Assembly (NCBI GenBank): GCA_937904535.1
Contig: CALELC010000474.1
Span: 1 to 5,446 of the forward strand
Direction of reading: 5' to 3'
Source: an uncultured Planctomycetaceae bacterium
GTDB taxonomy: Bacteria > Planctomycetota > Planctomycetia > Pirellulales > Pirellulaceae
Length of the DNA: 5,446 nucleotides
Below are positions 1 to 5,446 of this stretch, in pieces. The notes under the pieces are model-generated. The model saw only the letters and a program-made list of their open reading frames with translations. It was not told where the DNA came from and ran no database searches. The position numbers and the translations under genes are program-made. Every line of letters begins with the position of its first letter. Position 1 is the stretch's first letter.

Positions 1-1
1 G

Positions 2-1489
2 CGGATCACCACGCGGCAAGGGATTCAAATCCATGGGATCGTCAAGGGCGACCTGTGGAAAACCATTCACCGCATCAACGAACTCGGCCTGTCGACCCAG
101 TCGGCCTGCGGCGACGTCAACCGCAACGTCTGCTGCTGCCCTGCTCCGCTGCGCCAAAACGGAATCCGCGATCGCCTGCAGGCGCTGTCGGACACGATCG
201 CTCAGCACCTCACGCCCACGACCGGTGCGTACCGCGAGCTGTGGCTGCAGGACCCCGAAACCGGCGACCGCCGCAAGGTCGTCACGCAACCGGAGGAAGC
301 GGAACCCGATCCGATCTATGGCAAGGCGTATCTGCCGCGTAAATTCAAGATCGGCATTGCGCTGTGCGACGACAACTGCACCGACGTCTATGACCAGGAC
401 ATCGGCTTGCTCGCGGTCACCGAAGGCGACGAACTGCTCGGCTTCAACGTGCTCGTCGGCGGCGGCATGGGAACCACCCCGAGCGACAAGCGGTGCTTCC
501 CAGCAATCGGCAAACGGATGGCATTCATTCCGTTTGAACAGGTGTTGCCGGTGGTGACCGCGATCGTGCTGGTGCAGCGTGATTTCGGTAACCGCGCCGA
601 GCGGAAGCAAGCGCGGTTGAAGTACCTGATTCACAACTGGGGCTTGCCGCAGTTCAAGGCCAAGGTGGAGGAATACCTCACCCAAGCCGAAGAAATCTGC
701 GGAGTGCCTCAAGGCACGGTGCCGCGCCCGCTGGCCGAGCCGCATGCGGCCGATGTGGTCCGCCATGAAGATCACCTCGGCTGGCATGACCAAGGCGATG
801 GCAAGTGCTTCCTGGGGCTACCGATCGAGAACGGCCGCGTCCATGACCAAGGCGAAATGCGGCTCAAGAGCGCGCTGCGCGTGCTGATGTCGCGTTATCA
901 ACCCACTGGCCGCTTGACCGCTCACCAAAACATGTTGCTCTGCGACTTGGATCCGAGTTGGCGGGCTGACATCGAGCAGATCCTAGCGGATCACGGCGTG
1001 CCGACGGTTGAGCAGATCAGCAACGTGCGGCGAATGACGTTTGCCTGCCCGGCGCTGCCGACCTGTGGATTGGCGATCACGGAAAGCGAACGAGCCGCAC
1101 CGACGTTGGTCGCCGAACTCGAAACCGAGATGTTGCGACTCGGCTTGGACGCGGAACAGTTCGGGATTCACATGACCGGCTGCCCCAACGGCTGTGCGCG
1201 GCCGTACAACGCCGACATCGGAATCGTCGGCCGCAGCGTCGATGGCAAGACTGGCGAAGGCAAGTACACCGTGTTCCTCGGTGGCAGTTTGATCGGCAAC
1301 CGGATGAACTCGATCTACAAAGACCTGGTTCCGCTGAGCCAAATCGTGACGGTGTTGCGGCCGGTGCTGCTGTACTTCAAGCAGTCCCGCCAAGCCGGTG
1401 AAAGCTTCGGTGACTTCTGCAATCGCATGGGCATTGAAGAGTTGCTGCGGTACGACCAGGCCTACGAGGCTGAGCTAGCCGCAACCTAA
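2..1489 (+). CDS. cysI: Assimilatory sulfite reductase hemoprotein (CysI/Sir family), 5'-truncated by the window
   Basis: Six-electron reduction of sulfite to sulfide in the cytoplasm, the last reductive step of sulfate assimilation, using siroheme coupled to a 4Fe-4S cluster. The frame is open from base 2 to TAA at 1487-1489, giving 495 residues; roughly the first 100-150 residues, including the start, are missing. Numbering from base 2: the ACGDVNRNV block holds the siroheme-contact Arg41, and LPRKFK holds Lys114 and Lys116 (equivalents of E. coli CysI R153, K215, K217). ACPALPTC gives Cys349/Cys355 and TGCPNGC gives Cys394/Cys398. The 6-39-4 spacing is exactly that of E. coli C434/C440/C479/C483. 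The NGCARPY block and the ESFGDF...RMG C-terminus look more like ferredoxin-dependent plant SiR than NADPH-type CysI. The NG rather than NS after TGCP argues against nitrite reductase. The electron donor is inferred, not shown. Three consecutive cysteines (44-46) follow the siroheme arginine. Confidence 0.95.
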   Translation, partial: RITTRQGIQIHGIVKGDLWKTIHRINELGLSTQSACGDVNRNVCCCPAPLRQNGIRDRLQALSDTIAQHLTPTTGAYRELWLQDPETGDRRKVVTQPEEAEPDPIYGKAYLPRKFKIGIALCDDNCTDVYDQDIGLLAVTEGDELLGFNVLVGGGMGTTPSDKRCFPAIGKRMAFIPFEQVLPVVTAIVLVQRDFGNRAERKQARLKYLIHNWGLPQFKAKVEEYLTQAEEICGVPQGTVPRPLAEPHAADVVRHEDHLGWHDQGDGKCFLGLPIENGRVHDQGEMRLKSALRVLMSRYQPTGRLTAHQNMLLCDLDPSWRADIEQILADHGVPTVEQISNVRRMTFACPALPTCGLAITESERAAPTLVAELETEMLRLGLDAEQFGIHMTGCPNGCARPYNADIGIVGRSVDGKTGEGKYTVFLGGSLIGNRMNSIYKDLVPLSQIVTVLRPVLLYFKQSRQAGESFGDFCNRMGIEELLRYDQAYEAELAAT

Positions 1490-1521
1490 ACCGGGCTGCC
1501 GCTGACGCATGTTGTTCCTGG

Positions 1522-1628
1522 CGTGCCGCCGGACAAGACGCACTGAGCACCGCTCGTGCGCAAGGCGGCACGTCCATCGCTCTTTAGCCGCCGAACCTAC
1601 CCTCGCGGCTCGGCGGCACCCTGCCGCC
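1522..1628. repeat. Cluster of alternating GGCGGC/GCCGCC segments able to form competing hairpins
   Basis: Five short segments alternate in orientation: A CGTGCCGCC (1522-1530), B GGCGGCACG (1564-1572), C GCCGCCGA (1587-1594), D TCGGCGGCAC (1610-1619) and E TGCCGCC (1622-1628). Perfect pairings available are A:B (9 bp), B:C (6 bp), C:D (8 bp, 15-base loop), D:E (7 bp, loop CCC) and A:D (9 bp). Because neighbours compete, the transcript could adopt alternative folds. It begins 33 bases after the sulfite reductase stop codon. No T-run follows any stem, so it is not a standard intrinsic terminator. It could be a REP-like element, a 3'-end stabiliser, a Rho-context structure or an attenuator. The pairings are read directly; any function is inference. 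Confidence 0.6.
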
Positions 1629-1798
1629 CGTGAGCACGCCCGTCGGATGTCAGCAGCAAGCTATCCTCGCTGCTCGGCTTGCGCAGTCTTTCCGAATCGC
1701 TCCACGAGGATCAACCTGGTCCTTGGCGGTCGGCGATGAGGCCACCTACAAGGTCCAGCAGGTGCCTCGGGACGCTTTTCCAGTCGCTGCCTGCTCTG

Positions 1799-1804
1799 TA
1801 TTAT
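1799..1804 (+). promoter_or_regulatory. Weak -10-like hexamer TATTAT
   Basis: TATTAT matches five of six bases of the sigma70 -10 consensus and sits in the most AT-rich patch of the intergenic region, about 490 bases before the kinase start. The hexamer at the usual -35 distance (TTTTCC, 1776-1781) is poor. This is a candidate only; one such match is expected by chance in a region this long. Confidence 0.15.
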
Positions 1805-1909
1805 TGCCGCTTTTTGCGGGAAAACAGCTTGTTTAGCGCTCGCGCACGGTTGTCTCTCGCGCCTGCGGCACGGGTTTTGCCTTAGTAGGGCGAGCACTTG
1901 TGGGTACCG

Positions 1910-1942
1910 GCCACTTCCCCTGCTATCCGTCAGCGAAGTGGC
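1910..1942. other. Perfect 8-bp hairpin in the intergenic region
   Basis: GCCACTTC (1910-1917) is the exact reverse complement of GAAGTGGC (1935-1942), with 17 bases between. Inside the loop, CTG (1920-1922) and CAG (1931-1933) can pair as well, leaving an 8-base apical loop. No T-run follows on either strand, so it is not an intrinsic terminator. It may be part of a structured RNA or an operator-like site; no function can be assigned. Confidence 0.45.
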
Positions 1943-1957
1943 ATCACGCGTTTGTCT

Positions 1958-2118
1958 GTCTGCTCGACAAGACTTCTGAGCGCTGTTGTCCCGCTGCTTC
2001 GCCCACTTTCGGCTTGCCCTGCTCACGACGTTCGTGGAGATCGACCATCAGTAAGCTGTTGCACCTGCTTCAGGCAGCTCGCGTTGTCCGTGTCGGGGTG
2101 GATTGTCGTCTGCTCGAC
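1958..2118 (+). repeat. 11-base direct repeat GTCTGCTCGAC, two copies 150 bases apart
   Basis: GTCTGCTCGAC occurs at 1958-1968 and again at 2108-2118. The upstream flanks are also similar if a one-base shift is allowed (TGTC precedes both). Two copies alone do not define a functional element. It could be a binding site pair or a trace of an old duplication. Confidence 0.35.
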
Positions 2119-2208
2119 CTGCTGGCAGCCATTGGGTTGGGGCTAGCCGCTGGCACTCGGTCGTACGCAGCCGTGCAAGTGCCGCAGTTGGCGACTGGTA
2201 AGCCGCTG

Positions 2209-2237
2209 GGCGACGCAGCTCTTGCGGCGCCGTCGCC
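2209..2237 (+). other. GC-rich bulged hairpin in the kinase leader
   Basis: GGCGA (2209-2213) pairs with TCGCC (2233-2237), and the adjoining CGCA (2214-2217) pairs with TGCG (2223-2226). The apical loop is GCTCT and there is a six-base bulge on the 3' side. It lies about 55 bases before the preferred kinase start, within what would be the mRNA leader. GC-rich sequence forms such stems easily, so regulatory meaning is uncertain. Confidence 0.3.
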
Positions 2238-2279
2238 GGCGGGCAATGGATGGCGGAACGCTGTGGCCGGTTGGTCAGC

Positions 2280-2285
2280 GGAGGG
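2280..2285 (+). promoter_or_regulatory. Shine-Dalgarno GGAGGG deciding the kinase start
   Basis: GGAGGG ends six bases before the ATG at 2292, close to ideal spacing. The alternative in-frame ATG at 2250 has only a weak GGCGGG upstream. This site is the reason for choosing the shorter kinase protein. Confidence 0.7.
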
Positions 2286-2291
2286 CAGCGC

Positions 2292-5200
2292 ATGCCAGGC
2301 ACAGCGCTGAAGCCGGACGTTGCCGATCGAGTGGCGACGCGTACACGTGAGCTTGCAGACGCCACCGAAGCTGCGATTACGTTCCGCACCAACCAGATGT
2401 TTGCCGGCTTGCTGGCCTTCCAGTGGCTGGTGTGCTTGATCCTAGCCCTGGCGTTTTCGCTCCAGACTGGAAACGTGGCAGCCGGCCTGCATCCGCGATT
2501 TTGGATGGCACTGTTGTTGGGATTCGCTATCGTCAGCCCGCCGGTGGCGCTGGTGAGGCTGCGTCCAGAGGCGGTGCTGACGCGGTTTGCGATCGCCATT
2601 TCGCAGATGCTCATCGGTGCTTTGCTGATTCACCTAGCCGGCGGACGCCCGGAAACGCACTACCACGCCTTTGGCTCGCTCGCCATCTTGAGCTTCTACC
2701 GCGACTGCCGTTTGCTAGCGGTTGCTTCCGCAGTTGTCGTCCTGGACCATTTCGTCCGCGGGCTGTACTGGCCGGAATCCATCTATGGAGTGGCCACCGG
2801 CAACCATTGGCGTTGGCTTGAGCATGCTGGTTGGTTGTCTTTATTCGATGCCCTGCTCTGCTATTCCGCCTGGCAATCCCGGCAGGAATCTTGGAAGGCC
2901 GCTGAACGGCAGGCGCAGTTGGAGTTCACCAACGAGCGTGTCGAGCACGCCGTGTTGGAACGCACGGCCGCCTATCAGGCCAGCGAGCGACGCTTTCGTA
3001 CCCTTGCATCGCATTCGCCGACCGGCATCTACGAGTGCGATGCCGCTGGCATCTGCGTGTACGTCAACGATCGCTGGTGTGAGATCACCGGCACGGTACC
3101 GCACGAAGTGATCGGCCAGGACTGGAGCATTTGCCTGCGAGCCAAGGAGGCCCAGCAAATCCTCGTCGACTGGGAGGAGTCGGTCGATCAACAACGCGAG
3201 TTCGCTCAAGAGCTTCGCTTTGAAGCCCCCGACGGCCAGGTCCGCTGGGCCTTGGCGACCGCTGTCTGCTTGCTGGACGAACAAGGTGAAGTCAGCGGGT
3301 ATTTGGGGAATTTGCTCGACATCACCGATCGCAAGCTTGCCGAAGACGAAGCCTACCAAGCGAAGGCGGCGGCAGAAGCGGCCAACCGTGCCAAGAGCGA
3401 ATTCTTGGCAAACATGAGCCATGAAATCCGCACGCCGATGAACGGCATCCTGGGGATGACCGAGTTGACGCTCGACTCTGCTTTGACGCAGGAGCAGCGT
3501 GAAAACCTGGGAATGGTTAAGTCGTCAGCCGATTCGCTGCTGCAAGTGATCAATGACATCCTCGATTTCTCTAAAATCGAGGCCGGCAAATTGGAACTCG
3601 ACCCGGTCGAGTTCTCGTTCCGCGACAGCTTGGGAGCCACGGTCAAAGCCCTGGGCCTGCGTACTCAGGACAAAGGCTTGGAACTGGTTTGCCAGGTCGA
3701 TCCGGCGGTACCCGACGGCTTGATCGGCGACGCGATGCGGCTGCGGCAGATCATCACGAACCTGATCGGCAACGCCATCAAGTTCACCAGCAGCGGAGAA
3801 GTGGCGGTGCACGTGATCGTCGACAGTGAACAAGACGATTCGGTCTGTTTGCACTTCTCGGTGCGTGACACCGGGATCGGTATCCCCGCAGCCAAGCAGC
3901 AAGCGATTTTCGAATCGTTCACGCAAGTTGATGCATCGACGACGCGAAAGTTCGGCGGCACCGGGCTCGGTCTGGCGATCAGTTCCCAGTTGGTGGAACT
4001 GATGTCCGGGCGGCTGTGGTTGGAGAGCGAGGTGGGCACGGGCAGCACGTTCCATTTCACTGCCCAGTTCCAAAAGTGTCGCGCCTACGGCAGCCAACTG
4101 CAGGCTGAAGTGAGCGAGCTAGCCGGCTTGTCGGTTCTGATTGTCGACGACAATGCCACCAACCGCGCGATGCTGGAAATCACGGTCGGCCAGTGGCGGA
4201 TGCTGCCCACGGCCGTTGGCAACGGCGTGTCGGCGGTGACCGCGATGAAACGCGCCACAGCTCAAGGTAGCCCGTTCGCCCTGATCCTGCTCGACGCCTA
4301 CATGCCGGACCAAGATGGGTTCGCCGTCGCCGAACAGATCAACCGCGATCCCGAATTGAGCGGCACCACGATCATGATGTTGACCTCGTCGGACCGCAAC
4401 GGCGAAGCGGCCCGCTGTCGCGATTTGGGCATCGCCTGCTACCTTCGCAAACCGATCTCGCAGGCCGAACTGCTCGACGCCATCCGCACCGCGCTGGGAA
4501 CCTCGAAACGCGCACTCTCAGAACCCTGTCTACCGGCAGAACCTGCTCCCCAGCCGCAAGCGACGCTGCGGATTCTGCTCGCCGAAGACAACCCCATCAA
4601 CCAGAGACTTGCCATCAAGGCACTGCAAAAGCGGGGACACACCGTCTTTTTGGCGAGCGACGGAGTCGAGGCCTTGGAGATTCTGGAGCGGGAACCGGTT
4701 GACCTAGTGCTGATGGACGTGCAGATGCCACGCATGGACGGCTTGGCCGCAACGGCTGCGCTCCGGGCACGTGAGCGAGAAACCGGTCGCCGATTACCCA
4801 TCGTGGCGGTGACTGCCCATGCGATGGCTGGCGACCGCGAACTGTGCCTAGCCGCCGGTATGGACGACTACCTCTCCAAACCGCTGCGGACCGATGAGTT
4901 GTTCCGGGTCATCGAGCGACTCCTGCCTGGCGAGACAGACTCGCCCGAGGAGACTGGGACCGCCGCCTCGCCAAACGCTGTCGGGGCGAACGAGCCGGCG
5001 TTTGACCTGGAGGAGTCGCTGGGCTATGTCGATGGCGATCGAGAATTACTCGAAGAAATGATCGAGCTATTCTTTGCTCAGGCCGACCAAACGCTGCCAC
5101 AGCTCCGCGCCGCGAGCGAGCGGCGTGAGCATCAAGCCCTTGGCCACCAAGCGCATAAGCTTGCCGGCTCCATGGTCGGTTTTGGGGCCAAGGCAGCTGT

Positions 5201-5348
5201 GGAGTCGGCGCGACAGCTCGAAGCCGCCAGTCATGCCGCCGATGCTGCAGCAATCGACGCGGCACTGCATGAACTGATCCGTGAAGTGACGCGGCTGCGC
5301 GAGGCGCTCGCCGCGTATTTGCGCGCTAACCGGCAGTACGCTTCTTAA
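2292..5348 (+). CDS. Membrane hybrid sensor histidine kinase: 6TM-PAS-HisKA-HATPase-REC-REC-HPt
   Basis: Inner-membrane sensor that autophosphorylates and passes phosphate along His-Asp-His sites, a BarA-like phosphorelay. It has 1018 residues from ATG 2292, with a good Shine-Dalgarno; an in-frame ATG at 2250 would add 14. Domains: about six membrane helices (roughly 36-57, 70-89, 97-117, 124-136, 139-158, 177-194) with conserved-looking histidines 114, 123, 125, 153, 178; coiled-coil linker 195-232; PAS 233-347; HisKA 371-436 with phospho-acceptor His377 in HEIRTPMNGI; HATPase 482-594 with N-box Asn494, DTGIGIP 526-532 and GGTGLGL 555-561; receiver 1 at 611-735 (Asp619, Asp620, phospho-site Asp668, Thr698, Lys720); receiver 2 at 758-880 (Glu765, Asp766, Asp809, Thr841, Lys863); HPt 905-1008 with His955 in AHKLAGS. 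All catalytic residues look intact. No response regulator lies beside it, so its output partner is unknown. The signal cannot be read from the sequence. Confidence 0.96.
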   Translation: MPGTALKPDVADRVATRTRELADATEAAITFRTNQMFAGLLAFQWLVCLILALAFSLQTGNVAAGLHPRFWMALLLGFAIVSPPVALVRLRPEAVLTRFAIAISQMLIGALLIHLAGGRPETHYHAFGSLAILSFYRDCRLLAVASAVVVLDHFVRGLYWPESIYGVATGNHWRWLEHAGWLSLFDALLCYSAWQSRQESWKAAERQAQLEFTNERVEHAVLERTAAYQASERRFRTLASHSPTGIYECDAAGICVYVNDRWCEITGTVPHEVIGQDWSICLRAKEAQQILVDWEESVDQQREFAQELRFEAPDGQVRWALATAVCLLDEQGEVSGYLGNLLDITDRKLAEDEAYQAKAAAEAANRAKSEFLANMSHEIRTPMNGILGMTELTLDSALTQEQRENLGMVKSSADSLLQVINDILDFSKIEAGKLELDPVEFSFRDSLGATVKALGLRTQDKGLELVCQVDPAVPDGLIGDAMRLRQIITNLIGNAIKFTSSGEVAVHVIVDSEQDDSVCLHFSVRDTGIGIPAAKQQAIFESFTQVDASTTRKFGGTGLGLAISSQLVELMSGRLWLESEVGTGSTFHFTAQFQKCRAYGSQLQAEVSELAGLSVLIVDDNATNRAMLEITVGQWRMLPTAVGNGVSAVTAMKRATAQGSPFALILLDAYMPDQDGFAVAEQINRDPELSGTTIMMLTSSDRNGEAARCRDLGIACYLRKPISQAELLDAIRTALGTSKRALSEPCLPAEPAPQPQATLRILLAEDNPINQRLAIKALQKRGHTVFLASDGVEALEILEREPVDLVLMDVQMPRMDGLAATAALRARERETGRRLPIVAVTAHAMAGDRELCLAAGMDDYLSKPLRTDELFRVIERLLPGETDSPEETGTAASPNAVGANEPAFDLEESLGYVDGDRELLEEMIELFFAQADQTLPQLRAASERREHQALGHQAHKLAGSMVGFGAKAAVESARQLEAASHAADAAAIDAALHELIREVTRLREALAAYLRANRQYAS

Positions 5349-5360
5349 CCGCGTGCAAAG

Positions 5361-5370
5361 CTGCCGGCAG
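5361..5370. other. Perfect 10-bp palindrome CTGCCGGCAG
   Basis: CTGCCGGCAG lies 12 bases after the kinase stop and is its own reverse complement. With no loop bases it is better suited to a dimeric protein site than to an RNA terminator. It is followed by GTTAC (5371-5375), which recurs at 5381-5385. Function not assigned. Confidence 0.35.
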
Positions 5371-5388
5371 GTTACCCAGCGTTACAAC

Positions 5389-5400
5389 GGGAGCGCTCCC
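5389..5400. other. Perfect 12-bp palindrome GGGAGCGCTCCC
   Basis: GGGAGCGCTCCC is a perfect 12-base palindrome 40 bases downstream of the kinase stop. No T-run follows, and the centre has no loop, so it is a poor intrinsic terminator. It could be an operator for whatever lies beyond the window, or part of the 3' end of the kinase transcript. Confidence 0.4.
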
Positions 5401-5415
5401 CCATCACAGAACTCG

Positions 5416-5433
5416 GGCGAGCCAAAGGTCGCC
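5416..5433. other. Small hairpin near the window end
   Basis: GGCGA (5416-5420) pairs with TCGCC (5429-5433), and CC/GG can pair inside around an AAA loop with one bulged G. It is the third inverted repeat within 75 bases of the kinase 3' flank. No T-run follows. Its role is unknown. Confidence 0.25.
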
Positions 5434-5446
5434 AATTCGTGATCTC

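Larger units (their letters stand above)
1490..2291. other. Long intergenic region without a convincing gene
   Basis: About 800 bases lie between the sulfite reductase stop and the kinase start. Several 60-140-codon open frames exist on both strands (for example 1661-2026 minus and 1900-2310 plus). They overlap one another, have Arg/Cys/Ser/Pro-rich compositions typical of shadow frames in GC-rich DNA, lack a good ribosome binding site and match no family I recognise. Contents in order: a GGCGGC/GCCGCC palindrome cluster (1522-1628); a non-descript stretch (1630-1775); an AT-richer patch with a small CCGC-T5-GCGG hairpin (1807-1819) and an AAACA/TGTTT hairpin (1822-1834); an 8-bp hairpin (1910-1942); an 11-base direct repeat (1958-1968, 2108-2118); and a GC-rich leader hairpin (2209-2237) before the kinase. 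It may hold regulatory RNA, a decayed gene or simply spacer; nothing here decides which. Confidence 0.7.

Noticed and set aside
983..1393. Minus-strand 136-codon open frame inside the sulfite reductase gene
   Set aside because: It lies entirely antisense to a strongly conserved coding region that includes the cluster-ligand cysteines, so it is a shadow frame.
1587..1617. Intrinsic terminator for the sulfite reductase gene
   Set aside because: The 8-bp GC stem is good but no T-run follows on the plus strand, nor on the minus strand, so it was recorded only as part of the repeat cluster.
1661..2026. Minus-strand open frame of 121 codons in the intergenic region
   Set aside because: Arg/Gln/Ala-rich composition, no recognisable motif and overlap with several other open frames. 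It looks like a spurious frame in GC-rich DNA.
1490..2291. tRNA, CRISPR array or insertion sequence in the gap
   Set aside because: No cloverleaf arms, no regularly spaced repeat units, and no transposase reading frame or terminal inverted repeats could be seen.
1900..2310. Plus-strand open frame of 136 codons overlapping the kinase start
   Set aside because: It runs through the kinase Shine-Dalgarno and start in another frame, has a Cys/Ser/Ala-rich composition and no family signature. The kinase is the certain gene there.
3525..4097. Minus-strand 190-codon open frame inside the kinase gene
   Set aside because: It is antisense to the HisKA/HATPase coding sequence, whose motifs are canonical; its own translation shows no domain.
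5382..5446. Possible C-terminal tail of a minus-strand gene ending with TAA at 5384-5382
   Set aside because: Twenty open codons with plausible composition enter from the window edge, but this is far too short to support a gene, and a plus-strand frame is open across the same bases.
5349..5446. Continuation of the kinase frame past its stop to the window end (readthrough)
   Set aside because: Thirty-two open codons after TAA are common by chance at this base composition. The HPt domain is already complete and there is no readthrough signal.

Overview
The window holds two plus-strand protein genes separated by a gap of about 800 bases that appears non-coding. Both genes have GC-rich third codon positions and ordinary bacterial signals. 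The sulfite reductase resembles the plant/ferredoxin type, and the sensor kinase has a histidine-rich multi-helix N-terminus. Together with the overall composition and the non-rare CTAG words, this fits a Gram-negative environmental bacterium. Planctomycetota (Pirellula/Rhodopirellula-like) is my best guess, but it is an inference from style and not a demonstrated assignment.

Layout: (1) 2-1489 is the C-terminal ~495 codons of an assimilatory sulfite reductase hemoprotein (CysI/Sir). The 5' end lies outside the window. All four cysteines for the 4Fe-4S/siroheme centre and three of the four expected siroheme-contacting basic residues are visible. (2) 1490-2291 contains no convincing gene. Its first part (1522-1628) is a cluster of five alternating GGCGGC/GCCGCC segments able to form mutually exclusive hairpins. 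Its middle contains an AT-richer patch with a weak promoter-like hexamer, and a perfect 8-bp hairpin at 1910-1942. Its end is a GC-rich leader with a bulged hairpin, followed by a good Shine-Dalgarno. (3) 2292-5348 is a complete hybrid sensor histidine kinase of about 1018 residues: six predicted membrane helices, coiled coil, PAS, HisKA, HATPase, two receivers and HPt. It carries all the phosphotransfer stations of a multistep phosphorelay except the final response regulator. (4) 5349-5446 is a short 3' flank with two perfect palindromes and a small hairpin.

The two genes share a strand but are too far apart, with too much structured sequence between them, to be confidently called one operon. 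Sulfite reductase performs the last reductive step of sulfate assimilation in the cytoplasm. The kinase is a membrane sensor whose signal and output partner cannot be read from this window. No mobile element, CRISPR array, tRNA or rRNA was found. The most interesting items are the unnamed histidine-rich membrane sensor region of the kinase and the switch-like repeat cluster downstream of the sulfite reductase gene.
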